Positions 1 to 8,139 of a stretch of 64,000 nucleotides of DNA are shown piece by piece (the first letter of the stretch is position 1; each line of letters opens with the position of its first letter). Both the position numbers and the translations under genes were made by a program. The DNA is from Bradyrhizobium diazoefficiens (GTDB lineage: Bacteria; Pseudomonadota; Alphaproteobacteria; Rhizobiales; Xanthobacteraceae). The stretch lies in the NCBI RefSeq assembly GCF_018131015.1, contig NZ_JAFCJJ010000027.1, positions 1 to 64,000 on the forward strand, read 5' to 3'. The notes below the pieces were generated by a model. That model worked only from the letters and a program-made list of their open reading frames with translations. It searched no databases and had not been told where the DNA came from.

Positions 1-65
1 CCGCACATATGGATGCAAGCGATCCGATCAAATCTCTCAAAGCTCTTGTGCCACGGGGGCCGTCC

Positions 66-96
66 ACATATGGGTCCCGGCCTTCGCCGGGACGAC
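66..96. repeat. Short intergenic palindrome (GTCCCGGC/GCCGGGAC type)
   Basis: A perfect 8-bp inverted repeat, GTCCCGGC at 74-81 and GCCGGGAC at 86-93, with a 4-base loop. The same core recurs twice near 26.2-26.35 kb. Bases 1-133 otherwise show no gene. The element lies just downstream of the minus-strand SDR gene and could act as its terminator, although there is no T-tract. Confidence 0.6.
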
Positions 97-133
97 ACCG
101 GTTGTTTGGTGCAAGTGTGCCGCCACAGACGCC

Positions 134-928
134 CTACTTCCCGAACTCGTCCCGCATCTTGGCCTGGATCTTGGCCATGCCGCCGATCCAGCGGTCGTAG
201 TTCTCGGTCTTCTTGCGCATGTAGCCAAGCACCTGGGGGTGCGGCAGGATCAGGAAGGTCTCCTGATCGAGACCGGCGAGCACGTCTTTCGCGACCTGCT
301 CGGGCGCGAGGTCGCCGTCGCCGGATTGCGGGCCCTTGGGGATCGAGCGCAGCATGTTGGTGTCGACGCCCTGCGGGCACAGGATCGAGACCTTGATGTT
401 GTGCGCCTTGTGCGAGATCGCGAGGTTTTCGGCAAAGCCGACCGCGGCGTGCTTGGTGGTGGAATAGGCCGGGCTGCCGACCTGCGACAACAGGCCCGCG
501 GCCGAGATGGTGTTGAGGAAATAGCCACCGCCGCGCGCCTTCATCCGCGGCACGAGGTGCCGCGCCGCGTAGACGTGGGCCATGACGTGGATCGCCCAGC
601 TCCGCTGCCAGGGCTCGTCGGAGGCGCCGCCGGCATTGACCGACATCGGATCGAAGCCGCCGCCGATGCCGGCGTTGGAACAGAACAAGGCGATGGGGCC
701 GAACTGCCGCTCGGTCTCGTCGATGACGTGGGCGATGTCCTTTTCCTGCGCGACGTCGCACTTGAATGCGGCGCCATCCACGGTGGCGGCAACCGCCCTT
801 GCGTTGGAGGAATCCATGTCGGCGACGACGACCTTGGACGCCCCCGCGCTGTGAAAGGCCTCGCACAGCGCCTTGCCGATGCCGTTTGCGCCGCCCGTGA
901 CGACCACGACCTTGCCGGTCACCTGCAT
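134..928 (-). CDS. SDR family NAD(P)-dependent oxidoreductase
   Basis: Classical short-chain dehydrogenase/reductase of 264 residues, the usual length for a soluble single-domain SDR. The dinucleotide-binding motif TGGANGIG is at residues 11-18, followed by the NAG motif and the catalytic Tyr-Lys pair in YSTTK with an upstream Ser (TISAAG). An acidic residue after the second beta strand (VVADMDSS) suggests NAD rather than NADP preference, which is inference. AGGAGA lies 6 bases before the ATG and fixes the start. The substrate cannot be read from the sequence; relatives act on alcohols, ketones and hydroxyacyl compounds. The gene stands alone, tail to tail with the terminal repeat and followed on the same strand by the HlyIII gene upstream of it. 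Confidence 0.9.
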   Translation of the reverse strand: MQVTGKVVVVTGGANGIGKALCEAFHSAGASKVVVADMDSSNARAVAATVDGAAFKCDVAQEKDIAHVIDETERQFGPIALFCSNAGIGGGFDPMSVNAGGASDEPWQRSWAIHVMAHVYAARHLVPRMKARGGGYFLNTISAAGLLSQVGSPAYSTTKHAAVGFAENLAISHKAHNIKVSILCPQGVDTNMLRSIPKGPQSGDGDLAPEQVAKDVLAGLDQETFLILPHPQVLGYMRKKTENYDRWIGGMAKIQAKMRDEFGK

Positions 929-977
929 GCGACGTCTCCTCTTTTTCTTGTATTGTTTATACCGCTTGGCGGGTTGC

Positions 978-1673
978 TCAGCTCAACACGAGGTCGAGCA
1001 CCGCGGTATAATGGCACGCCGCACCGGCCAAGACAAAGCCGTGCCAGATCGCATTCTGGAAGCGCAGCCGACGCCAGGCGTGGAAGACCACGCCGAAACT
1101 GTAGAGCAGGCCGCCCGCGAGCACGAAGCCCAGCACCAGGGCAGGCAGCGCCCGGACCACGGCATCATAGAGCATCACCCCGCTCCACCCCATGGCGAGA
1201 TAGATGCCGACCGCGACGCGGTCGAAGCGGCCGGGGCAGCATAGCTTCAGCACGATGCCTGATATCGCGACGCACCAGACGCCGGCGAGCAGCACCAGCG
1301 CGAACACGCTGTCCTTCAGCTCCAGGATGAATGGCGTATAGGTCGCGGCGATCAAGAGGTAGATCGCGGAATGATCGAAGCGGCGCAGCAGCCATTTGGC
1401 CGGCGACACCGGCCAGAGATTATAGGTCGCCGACAGCACCAGCATCGACAGCAGACCGGCGACATAGATCGAGACGCCGACGATGTCGATCGCATCGGAA
1501 TAGACCGCCGTCAGCACCACCAGGACCGTCGCGGCGATGAGGCCGCAGAGCACGCCGATCGCATGGATGACGCCGTCGGCGATCAACTCGGCGCGGTCGT
1601 AGTCCCAGCCGATCACGTCGGCCGCGGCGTGGACGGAGGTGGATGCGAGCTGCTTCAGTCGGAAGACGGACAT
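978..1673 (-). CDS. trhA: Hemolysin III / TrhA family (PAQR) membrane protein
   Basis: A 231-residue, seven-helix integral membrane protein of the HlyIII/PAQR family. Family hallmarks are visible: ELIADGVIHAIG before helix 1, SATYNLWP, RFDHSAIYLLIAATYTP, and the C-terminal WHGFVLAGAACHY. The conserved His and Asp side chains in these motifs form a metal site in characterised PAQR proteins. Despite the historic name, bacterial members are mostly linked to membrane lipid homeostasis rather than haemolysis. It could be cotranscribed with the SDR gene 49 bp downstream, but nothing ties them functionally. Confidence 0.88.
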   Translation of the reverse strand: MSVFRLKQLASTSVHAAADVIGWDYDRAELIADGVIHAIGVLCGLIAATVLVVLTAVYSDAIDIVGVSIYVAGLLSMLVLSATYNLWPVSPAKWLLRRFDHSAIYLLIAATYTPFILELKDSVFALVLLAGVWCVAISGIVLKLCCPGRFDRVAVGIYLAMGWSGVMLYDAVVRALPALVLGFVLAGGLLYSFGVVFHAWRRLRFQNAIWHGFVLAGAACHYTAVLDLVLS

Positions 1674-1770
1674 GGCAATCTGCGAGGCGATGCACTCTTA
1701 CATGGGTCTTGCCGGATCGGCGCGACGTTCAATCCGCTGATTTGCGGATAAAGGCGGTGGAAGTATGAAG

Positions 1771-1819
1771 CTTGATTTTCCTCAAGCGATTGCCACTTTT
1801 GTGAACTGTCACACAGTTC
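1771..1819 (+). promoter_or_regulatory. Possible RpoH-type promoter with overlapping palindrome upstream of ycjX
   Basis: CTTGAT at 1771-1776 and CCACTTTT at 1793-1800 are spaced as in heat-shock (sigma-32) promoters. The expected transcription start would fall inside a perfect 7-3-7 palindrome, GAACTGT-CAC-ACAGTTC (1803-1819), which also contains TGTGA-N4-TCACA (1800-1813). E. coli ycjX-ycjF belongs to the sigma-32 regulon, which supports the reading. The match is imperfect and untested. Confidence 0.35.
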
Positions 1820-1848
1820 CGCCCGCCCGAGATCCCCTTCGCGTTCAT

Positions 1849-3318
1849 ATGGCATTCAGTTTTCAGGATATGGTCGAGGAGGCGCGCCTGTCGGCCCGGG
1901 CGCTGATCGACTATGGCGAGCACCTCTTCAACCCCACGGTGCGGTTAGGCGTTACCGGCCTGTCGCGGGCCGGCAAGACGGTGTTCATCACCGCGCTGAT
2001 CCACGGGCTGACCCGCGGCGGCCGGTTCCCGGTGTTCGAGGCGTACGCCTCGGGCCGGATTGCGCGGGCGCATCTGGCGCCGCAGCCGGACGACGCGGTG
2101 CCGCGCTTTTCCTATGAAAACCATCTGCGCGCGCTGATCGAGGAGCGGCGCTGGCCGAACTCGACCGTCGACATCAGCGAGCTGCGACTCGTCATCGACT
2201 ACCAGCGCCACAACGGCGCCGACCGCACGCTTACGCTCGACATCGTCGACTATCCCGGCGAATGGCTGCTCGACCTGCCGCTGCTGCAGAAGAGCTTTGA
2301 GCAATGGTCCGCTGAGAGCCTCAGCCTCTCGCGCGAGGCGCCGCGCGCGCATCTTGCGGCGGAATGGCACGCCCATCACGCCACGTTGAAGCCCGAGGCG
2401 CGCGAGGACGAACAGGCGACACTCACGGCAGCAAAGCTCTTCACCGGTTATCTGCGCGCCTGCCGCGACGAGCGCTTCGCCATGAGCCTGTTGCCGCCCG
2501 GCCGATTCCTGATGCCCGGCAATCTCGCCGACACGCCGGCGCTGACCTTTGCGCCGCTCGACGTGCCCATCGGCGGCGAGGCGCCGGAGGGATCGCTGTG
2601 GGCGATGATGGTGCGCCGCTACGAGGCCTACAAGAACGTCGTGGTGCGTCCCTTCTTCAGGGATCATTTCGCCCGGCTCGACCGCCAGATCGTGCTGGCG
2701 GATGCGCTCGCCGCCTTCAACGCCGGCCCGGAGGCGCTGCACGACCTCGAAGCCGCCCTCGCCGGCATTTTGGAATGCTTCCGCACCGGCCGCAGCAGCT
2801 TCCTCTCCGGCCTGTTCAGGCCGCGCATCGACCGCATCCTGTTCGCGGCCACCAAGGCGGATCATCTGCACCATACCAGTCACGACCGGCTCGAGGCGGT
2901 GCTGCGCCGCGCGGTGGCGCGGGCCGTGGCGCGGGCGGAAGATGCCGGCGCGCAAATCGACGCGGTGGCGCTCGCCGCCGTACGCGCCACGCGTGAGGCG
3001 CAGATCGCCCATGGCCGCGACAAATTGCCGTCGATCCTGGGAACGCCGGCCGCGGGCGAAAGCGCGGGCGGCGAGTTTTTCGACGGCAACACGGAGGTCG
3101 CGACTTTCCCGGGTGACCTGCCGGTGGACCCGGCGGCCTTGTTCGACGGCGCCGATGCCTTTCGCGGATTGTCGACGGCCACGGCCGAGAAGAGCGATTT
3201 CCGCTTCCTGCGCTTCCGGCCGCCGAAACTCGAACGCGAGGGCGAAGGTGAGCCGGCGCTGCCTCACATCCGCCTCGACCGTGCCCTGCAATTCCTGATC
3301 GGAGACAAACTGCAATGA
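1849..3318 (+). CDS. ycjX: YcjX family P-loop protein
   Basis: A 489-residue YcjX-like (DUF463) protein. The Walker A motif GLSRAGKT lies near residue 40 and a Walker B-like stretch (LDIVDYPGEW) is near residue 135; both are typical of this dynamin/Ras-like GTPase-related family, whose cellular role is still unclear but is stress-associated in enterobacteria. The ATG at 1849 is preferred because a putative promoter and palindrome occupy the DNA between it and an earlier in-frame ATG at 1765; the earlier start has a fair ribosome site and remains possible. Its stop overlaps the next start as ATGA, so ycjX and the membrane protein downstream are translationally coupled, as in other proteobacteria. 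Confidence 0.88.
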   Translation: MAFSFQDMVEEARLSARALIDYGEHLFNPTVRLGVTGLSRAGKTVFITALIHGLTRGGRFPVFEAYASGRIARAHLAPQPDDAVPRFSYENHLRALIEERRWPNSTVDISELRLVIDYQRHNGADRTLTLDIVDYPGEWLLDLPLLQKSFEQWSAESLSLSREAPRAHLAAEWHAHHATLKPEAREDEQATLTAAKLFTGYLRACRDERFAMSLLPPGRFLMPGNLADTPALTFAPLDVPIGGEAPEGSLWAMMVRRYEAYKNVVVRPFFRDHFARLDRQIVLADALAAFNAGPEALHDLEAALAGILECFRTGRSSFLSGLFRPRIDRILFAATKADHLHHTSHDRLEAVLRRAVARAVARAEDAGAQIDAVALAAVRATREAQIAHGRDKLPSILGTPAAGESAGGEFFDGNTEVATFPGDLPVDPAALFDGADAFRGLSTATAEKSDFRFLRFRPPKLEREGEGEPALPHIRLDRALQFLIGDKLQ

Positions 3319-4340
3319 GCGACCGACCCCAGCCGCGGCGGCCGGCGACGTTCCGGCTCGACGATCCCGGCGTCATCGTCACCGAGGCCGACGAGACCGG
3401 CCGGATCGGTCGCGGCACCATCCAGATCACCCCGGAGCCCGATCCGTCGATGCTGCCCGTTCCGGTCGAAGCGCCCGTCCCGGCGCGGCGCGGCCTTCCC
3501 TGGGGCGCGCTGTTCTGGTCCGGCCTTGCGGGGCTGACGCTGCTTGGCACAGGCCTCGGTGTCGTCCGGCTGATCGAGGATCTGTTTGCGCGCAGCGAAA
3601 GCCTCGGCTTCGTCGGCCTCGCCTTCGCGTTCGTCACTACGCTTGCACTCGCGGTGGTGATCGGACGCGAGGCATTTGGGCTCGCGCGGCTTGCCACGAT
3701 CGAACGGCTGCATCAGCGCGCGGCCGCGGTGCTGGCCAGCGACGACCGCAAGGAGAGCCGGGTCATTGTTCAGGACCTGCTCGCGATCGCGCACCAGAAC
3801 CCGCAGCTCGCGCGCGCCCGCGCGGCGCTGGAAAATCATGCCGGCGAGATCATCGACGGCGCCGACATGATCCGGCTCGCCGAACGCGAATTGATGGCGC
3901 CGCTGGATGCGGAGGCGCGGCGGCTGGTGTCATCGGCCGCGCAACGGGTCTCGATCGTCACCGCGGTCTCACCGCGCGCCCTGATCGACGTGATGTTCGT
4001 GTTCGTGGCCTCGCTGCGGCTGATCCGCCAGCTCGCCTTCCTCTATGGCGGCAGGCCCGGCACGCTCGGCATGATCCGTCTGCTCCGCCACGTCATCGCC
4101 CATCTCGCCATCACCGGCGGCATGGCCGCCAGCGACAGCCTGGTGCAGCAGATGCTCGGCCACGGCATCGCGGCAAAACTGTCGCAGCGGCTCGGCGAAG
4201 GCATGCTGAACGGGCTCTTGACAGCACGGCTGGGACTAGCCGCGATCGACGTCACGCGCCCGCTGCCCTTCGCGGCGCTGCCGCAGCCAAAACTGTCGGA
4301 CCTGGCGACGGACCTGCTGCGGAAGAAGGAAGAAGAGTAG
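3315..4340 (+). CDS. ycjF: YcjF/TIGR01620 family inner-membrane protein
   Basis: A 341-residue membrane protein that pairs with YcjX. A Pro-rich cytoplasmic N-terminus (residues 1-60) precedes two transmembrane helices (about 63-90 and 98-118), a helical soluble region, and a DUF697-like hydrophobic C-terminal half containing a helix around IDVMFVFVASLRLIRQ. The order and the 4-bp ATGA overlap match the ycjX-ycjF arrangement known elsewhere, which is the main ground for the symbol. Its last 89 bases are also read on the other strand as the C-terminal tail of the convergent glycosyltransferase gene. Confidence 0.82.
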   Translation: MSDRPQPRRPATFRLDDPGVIVTEADETGRIGRGTIQITPEPDPSMLPVPVEAPVPARRGLPWGALFWSGLAGLTLLGTGLGVVRLIEDLFARSESLGFVGLAFAFVTTLALAVVIGREAFGLARLATIERLHQRAAAVLASDDRKESRVIVQDLLAIAHQNPQLARARAALENHAGEIIDGADMIRLAERELMAPLDAEARRLVSSAAQRVSIVTAVSPRALIDVMFVFVASLRLIRQLAFLYGGRPGTLGMIRLLRHVIAHLAITGGMAASDSLVQQMLGHGIAAKLSQRLGEGMLNGLLTARLGLAAIDVTRPLPFAALPQPKLSDLATDLLRKKEEE

Positions 4341-5943
4341 CGCGACTTTCGCCTCTCCCTGCTTGCGGGGAAATGGAGAAGAAGGCCAGCACCCGCCACT
4401 GAAACAGCGGCGAGTCCTTCGGCGGCGTGAGCTCCGGGGTCCAGCCGGTGAGCTTTTCCAGCACGTAGGTATCGGTCACGACGCCGCGCCACTGGCGCTC
4501 TGCTCGCGCGACCGGCTCGCGGCGGGCCGGAATCTTGTCCCACAACAGCTCGCGATGATCGGGCTCACGGCCGACATAGAGGCCGGCGCGGCCGCGGATC
4601 CTGTCCATGCCGGGATCGCGAAAATCCTGGAAGCGGCCGCGCTCGTTGATCTCGATGACGGGCACGCGCCCTCTGAACAGCCAGCGCATCATGGCGTAGG
4701 TGCGATAGTCCGTGGTCGCGATCCAGGTCGCGCCGGTCTCGTCGAGCGCTGCTTGCGCGCGCCCGGCGACCTCTTCGAAACCGGCCTCGGCGCCGACCGG
4801 ATCGATCTTGCCAAGGAAATTCCAGGGCGCCGCGACGTAATAGAGAAACACCATCACGACGAAGGCGAGCCCGGAGACGACGGCGGTGTTGGCCCAGAAC
4901 GAAGCGAACCGGATCGCGCGCGCCGACCAGCCGTCCTTCGGCAGCATCGCGAGATTGATCGCGGCGGCGGCGAAACCCACGGGCCACATGAACATCGGCC
5001 AGGTATCGCCGACCCTGAGCGTCAGCGATTTCGCGAGGAAATAGAGGAACGGCACCAGCACCGCGGTCGACAGCAGGATGCCGACCGGCTCGCGCGTGCG
5101 GTAACTGCGCCATGCCGTCTGCACCAGCCCCGCCAGCACCACCGGCAGCATGACGAAGCCGACGAGGCCGAATTGCAGGCCGATATAGTCGCCGACGGTG
5201 CGCCACGAGATGCCGTAACTGGCGGTGGCGCGCACGCCCTGGAAGCGGAACGAGGCCCAGTCGTGCTGGGCATTCCAGATCAGCACCGGCGAGAACATTG
5301 CGATCGCGATCAGCACCGCGAGCCAGGGATAGGGGCTGCGCAGCCAGCGCCAGCGCCAGTCCGGCACCAGGCAAAATGCGGCGACCGCGGGCGCGAACAT
5401 GATCGCGGTGAATTTCGACAACAGCGACAGGCCGGCAAACAGGCCGGCCGCGAGCCACCAGCGACCGTCGCCGCTCTGCGCCAGCCGCACCAGCGACCAC
5501 ATCATCGCCACCGCGAACGGGATCATGGCGATGTCGGGGGCGACCTTGGCCATCAGCAGGCCATAGTAGAGCGCGGCTTCCGGCATCAGCGCGGCCAGCA
5601 CGACCGCGCGCACGTCATGGGTGAGGCGGCGGACGATGTCGGCGAGCAGGAGCTGCGTCAGCAGCATCGCGACGATGCCGCCGAAGCGGACGCCGAGCGC
5701 GGTGTCGCCGAAGATCGCGGTGCCAAAGCGGATGAACCAGGCGATCATCGGGGGATGATCGAGGAAGCTCAGCGCCGCCTCCTTCGACCAGGTCCAGTAA
5801 TAGGCCTCGTCGGTGCGCAGCTCGATGACAGAGGCGTAGACGATGCGCAGCGCCGTCATCGCGGCAATGACGAGCGCGGCCATGACGAGGGGGCGGCGGC
5901 TGGCGCCGTGGGGCGTCGCGGTGATGTCGGGGGCTGTCGTCAC
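4252..5943 (-). CDS. GT39-type membrane glycosyltransferase (ArnT/PMT-like)
   Basis: A polytopic membrane enzyme of about 563 residues, GT-C fold. The first periplasmic loop carries the acidic pair in ELRTDEAYYWTWS, followed by LDHPPMIAWFIR, the signature of the ArnT / dolichyl-phosphate-mannose mannosyltransferase superfamily that uses polyprenyl-phosphate sugars. Roughly eleven hydrophobic segments follow, then a C-terminal soluble part. The GTG at 5943 is chosen because a reading frame extended further upstream only translates the intergenic repeat at 5999-6079. The last 30 or so residues are translated from a CTCTCCC...GGGGA-type repeat and then from the antisense of ycjF, so the native C-terminus has probably been altered by repeat insertion. 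The sugar and acceptor are unknown. Confidence 0.8.
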   Translation of the reverse strand: MTTAPDITATPHGASRRPLVMAALVIAAMTALRIVYASVIELRTDEAYYWTWSKEAALSFLDHPPMIAWFIRFGTAIFGDTALGVRFGGIVAMLLTQLLLADIVRRLTHDVRAVVLAALMPEAALYYGLLMAKVAPDIAMIPFAVAMMWSLVRLAQSGDGRWWLAAGLFAGLSLLSKFTAIMFAPAVAAFCLVPDWRWRWLRSPYPWLAVLIAIAMFSPVLIWNAQHDWASFRFQGVRATASYGISWRTVGDYIGLQFGLVGFVMLPVVLAGLVQTAWRSYRTREPVGILLSTAVLVPFLYFLAKSLTLRVGDTWPMFMWPVGFAAAAINLAMLPKDGWSARAIRFASFWANTAVVSGLAFVVMVFLYYVAAPWNFLGKIDPVGAEAGFEEVAGRAQAALDETGATWIATTDYRTYAMMRWLFRGRVPVIEINERGRFQDFRDPGMDRIRGRAGLYVGREPDHRELLWDKIPARREPVARAERQWRGVVTDTYVLEKLTGWTPELTPPKDSPLFQWRVLAFFSISPQAGRGESRATLLPSSAAGPSPGPTVLAAAAPRRAAGA

Positions 5944-5998
5944 GGCCGCGCTTTTCCCCGACTTGGGAGGGGGAGTCAATGCGGGGGACGCATAGACC

Positions 5999-6079
5999 GT
6001 AGGGAGGGCAAAGCGGAGCGTGCCCACCACCGCGGGTGGCTCTGAATTGGTGGGCACGCTCCGCTTTGCCCACCCTACG
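5999..6079. repeat. Long intergenic palindrome (GTAGGG..TGGGCAAAGCGGAGCGTGCCCACC type)
   Basis: An inverted repeat with about 30-bp arms. The left arm (CGTAGGGAGGGCAAAGCGG and onward) and the right arm (onward to CCGCTTTGCCCACCCTACG) differ at one or two positions. A second copy with the same arm sequence lies at 28808-28902. This is a REP/MITE-like family found between genes; here it separates two divergent promoters. Confidence 0.85.
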
Positions 6080-6171
6080 AATCTTGTCCGGGACGACGGC
6101 GGAGAATGACCCGGCTGCCGCGCATGTGATCGGGGCGCGGGAATTTAACTCTCCACTGGCTGTTCTCCTCC

Positions 6172-7926
6172 ATGAACTGGTACAAACCGATCATGGCCAC
6201 CGCCGCTTCACGATTGTCGGAACTCACCCGCGCGACCAGCGCGCGGCAGGTGCGGCTGGCCTGCGGCGTCATCCTGTTCGCTTATGTCGTCAGCCATTTC
6301 CTCAACCATGCGCTCGGCAACATCTCGGTCGATGCCATGGAGGCCGGGGTCTATTACCACACGGCGTTCTGGCAATTCCTGCCGGTCACCATCGTGTTCT
6401 ATGGCGCAGCCCTCACCCATCTGGGGCTCGGCCTCTATGCGCTGTACCAGCGCCGGCAGTTCCGCTGGAAGGCGATCGAGCCGCTCCAGCTCGTGCTGGG
6501 GCTGAGCATCCCCGCGCTGGTGATGGCGCATGTGATCGGCGTGCGGCTCGGCCTCACGCTGTACGGGCACGAAAAGCTCTATCCGCAGGAGCTCTATCTG
6601 TTCTTCGTGGCGGCCCCCGGCCGGCTCTGGACCATGACGATCCTGCTCCTCATCGCCTGGGTCCATGGCTGCATCGGCATCTATTTCTGGCTCCGCATGA
6701 GGCCGTTCTTCCCGCGCGCCGCGCCGTATCTGCTGGCCGCTGCCGTGCTGATCCCGACACTCGCGCTGCTCGGCATCTACCAGGGCGGACGCAGCGTCGC
6801 GCTCGAGAGCGACGACGGGGAATGGCGGACGCACAACCTCACGCGGCAACAGGTCGGCACAGTCGCGGAAGGCGCCACGCTCGAGCGCATCGCCGGCGGG
6901 CTCACCATCGGTTATGTCGGCCTGCTCGGACTGGTGCTGCTGGCGCGCGGCGTGCGCGCTCTGCGCGAGCGGCGCGCCGGCATGATCGCGCTGTCCTATG
7001 GCAACGGCAAGACGGTGCGCGTGCCGAAGGGCCTCTCCGTGCTGGAAGCGAGCCTGCGCCACAACGTGCCGCATGCCAGCGTCTGCGGCGGCCGCGCCCG
7101 CTGCTCGACCTGCCGCATCCGCATCATCGGCGACCACGGCGCCCTGCCCGAACCGTCGCAGCGCGAGGCTTTCGTGCTCGCCCGCGTCGGCACCAACGAT
7201 CCCTCCATTCGCCTCGCCTGCCAGTTGCGGCCAATGGGCGACCTCTCCTTCTTCCAGCTCTTCATGCCGCAGATGCTGTCAGCGAATGCGGCGGCCTCGA
7301 CGCCCGCCAGGATCGGCCAGGAGCGCTATCTCGTCAGCCTGTTCGTCGACATGCGCGGCTCGACCCAGCTCGCCGAGAAGCGGCTGCCGTTCGACACCGT
7401 CTTCATCGTCAACCGCTTCCTCGGCGCGGTGTCACAGGCCGTGATCGAGAATGGCGGCCAGCCGAACCAGTTCGTCGGCGACGGCATGCTGGCGCTGTTC
7501 GGGCTGGCCGCCGATCCGCAAACCGCCTGCCGGCAGGCGCTGAAGGCCGCCGCCGGCATCGCCGCGCATGTCGACGAGCTCAACGAGCTCCTGAGCCACG
7601 ATCTGCGCCAGCCGATCCGCTTCGGCATCGGCATCCATGGCGGCGAGGTCATCATCGGCGACATCGGCTATCGCGACCACATCGTCTTCACCGCGCTCGG
7701 CGACGCCGTGAACGTCGCCGCCCGTCTCCAGGACATGACCAAGGCGCTCACCTGCGAGGCGGTCGTCTCGGACGAGGTCCGCAGCACCGCGGGCCTTGCC
7801 GGCGACGCACTGCCGCAGCAGGAGGTCGCGATCCGCGGCCGCGACGAGCCGATGGTCGTGCGCGTCGTGGTGAATACCCGCGAGCTGTCGGCGCTCGTCG
7901 ACCGAAGCGAGCGCGTCGCGGCCTGA
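6172..7926 (+). CDS. cyaC: Membrane adenylate cyclase with quinone/haem anchor and 2Fe-2S ferredoxin domain (CyaC type)
   Basis: A 584-residue three-part protein. Residues about 25-270 form a six-helix membrane domain resembling the succinate-dehydrogenase cytochrome b anchor, with paired His residues (H42, H46 and others in LTHLG, MAHVIG, WVHG) suited to two haems. Residues about 285-375 are a plant-type ferredoxin with Cys305, Cys311, Cys314 and Cys350. The C-terminal class III cyclase domain has both metal aspartates (VDMRGST, GDGMLALF) and the GDAVNVAARL motif. The architecture matches the redox-regulated CyaC described in Sinorhizobium meliloti, in which quinone redox state controls cAMP synthesis. 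It is transcribed alone. The catalytic residues look complete, so an active enzyme is expected; the signal it senses here is inferred from the family. Confidence 0.88.
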   Translation: MNWYKPIMATAASRLSELTRATSARQVRLACGVILFAYVVSHFLNHALGNISVDAMEAGVYYHTAFWQFLPVTIVFYGAALTHLGLGLYALYQRRQFRWKAIEPLQLVLGLSIPALVMAHVIGVRLGLTLYGHEKLYPQELYLFFVAAPGRLWTMTILLLIAWVHGCIGIYFWLRMRPFFPRAAPYLLAAAVLIPTLALLGIYQGGRSVALESDDGEWRTHNLTRQQVGTVAEGATLERIAGGLTIGYVGLLGLVLLARGVRALRERRAGMIALSYGNGKTVRVPKGLSVLEASLRHNVPHASVCGGRARCSTCRIRIIGDHGALPEPSQREAFVLARVGTNDPSIRLACQLRPMGDLSFFQLFMPQMLSANAAASTPARIGQERYLVSLFVDMRGSTQLAEKRLPFDTVFIVNRFLGAVSQAVIENGGQPNQFVGDGMLALFGLAADPQTACRQALKAAAGIAAHVDELNELLSHDLRQPIRFGIGIHGGEVIIGDIGYRDHIVFTALGDAVNVAARLQDMTKALTCEAVVSDEVRSTAGLAGDALPQQEVAIRGRDEPMVVRVVVNTRELSALVDRSERVAA

Positions 7927-7929
7927 TCT

Positions 7930-7966
7930 ACCTTCTCCCCGCAGGCGGGGAGAGGGGGCGCATCTC
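7930..7966. repeat. Intergenic CTTCTCCCCGCAGGCGGGGAGAGGG-type palindrome
   Basis: TTCTCCCCGC and GCGGGGAGA form a stem immediately after the cyclase stop codon. Related units occur near 4350, 33.69-33.9 kb and 48.02-48.18 kb. It may stop transcription but lacks a T-run. Confidence 0.7.
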
Positions 7967-8139
7967 CGCCGCGGCGACAGACTCGCACGTATCACGGCGT
8001 AACACCGGCTTGCTGCAACGCAGCGGCATGGGCCCAGTACGAAGGCACGAATTGACTTCATCTCGGTCGTTGCGCCAGATGTCGGGTGTGTCTCGCGGTG
8101 ATGACCGCGACTCAACGAAAAGCTCCGGGAGGAGATTCC

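Noticed and set aside
1945..3315. Long open frame antisense to ycjX (456 codons)
   Set aside because: High GC content leaves few stop codons on the opposite strand; the product is an Arg/Ala/Gln-rich shadow with no motif, whereas the plus strand encodes a clear YcjX.
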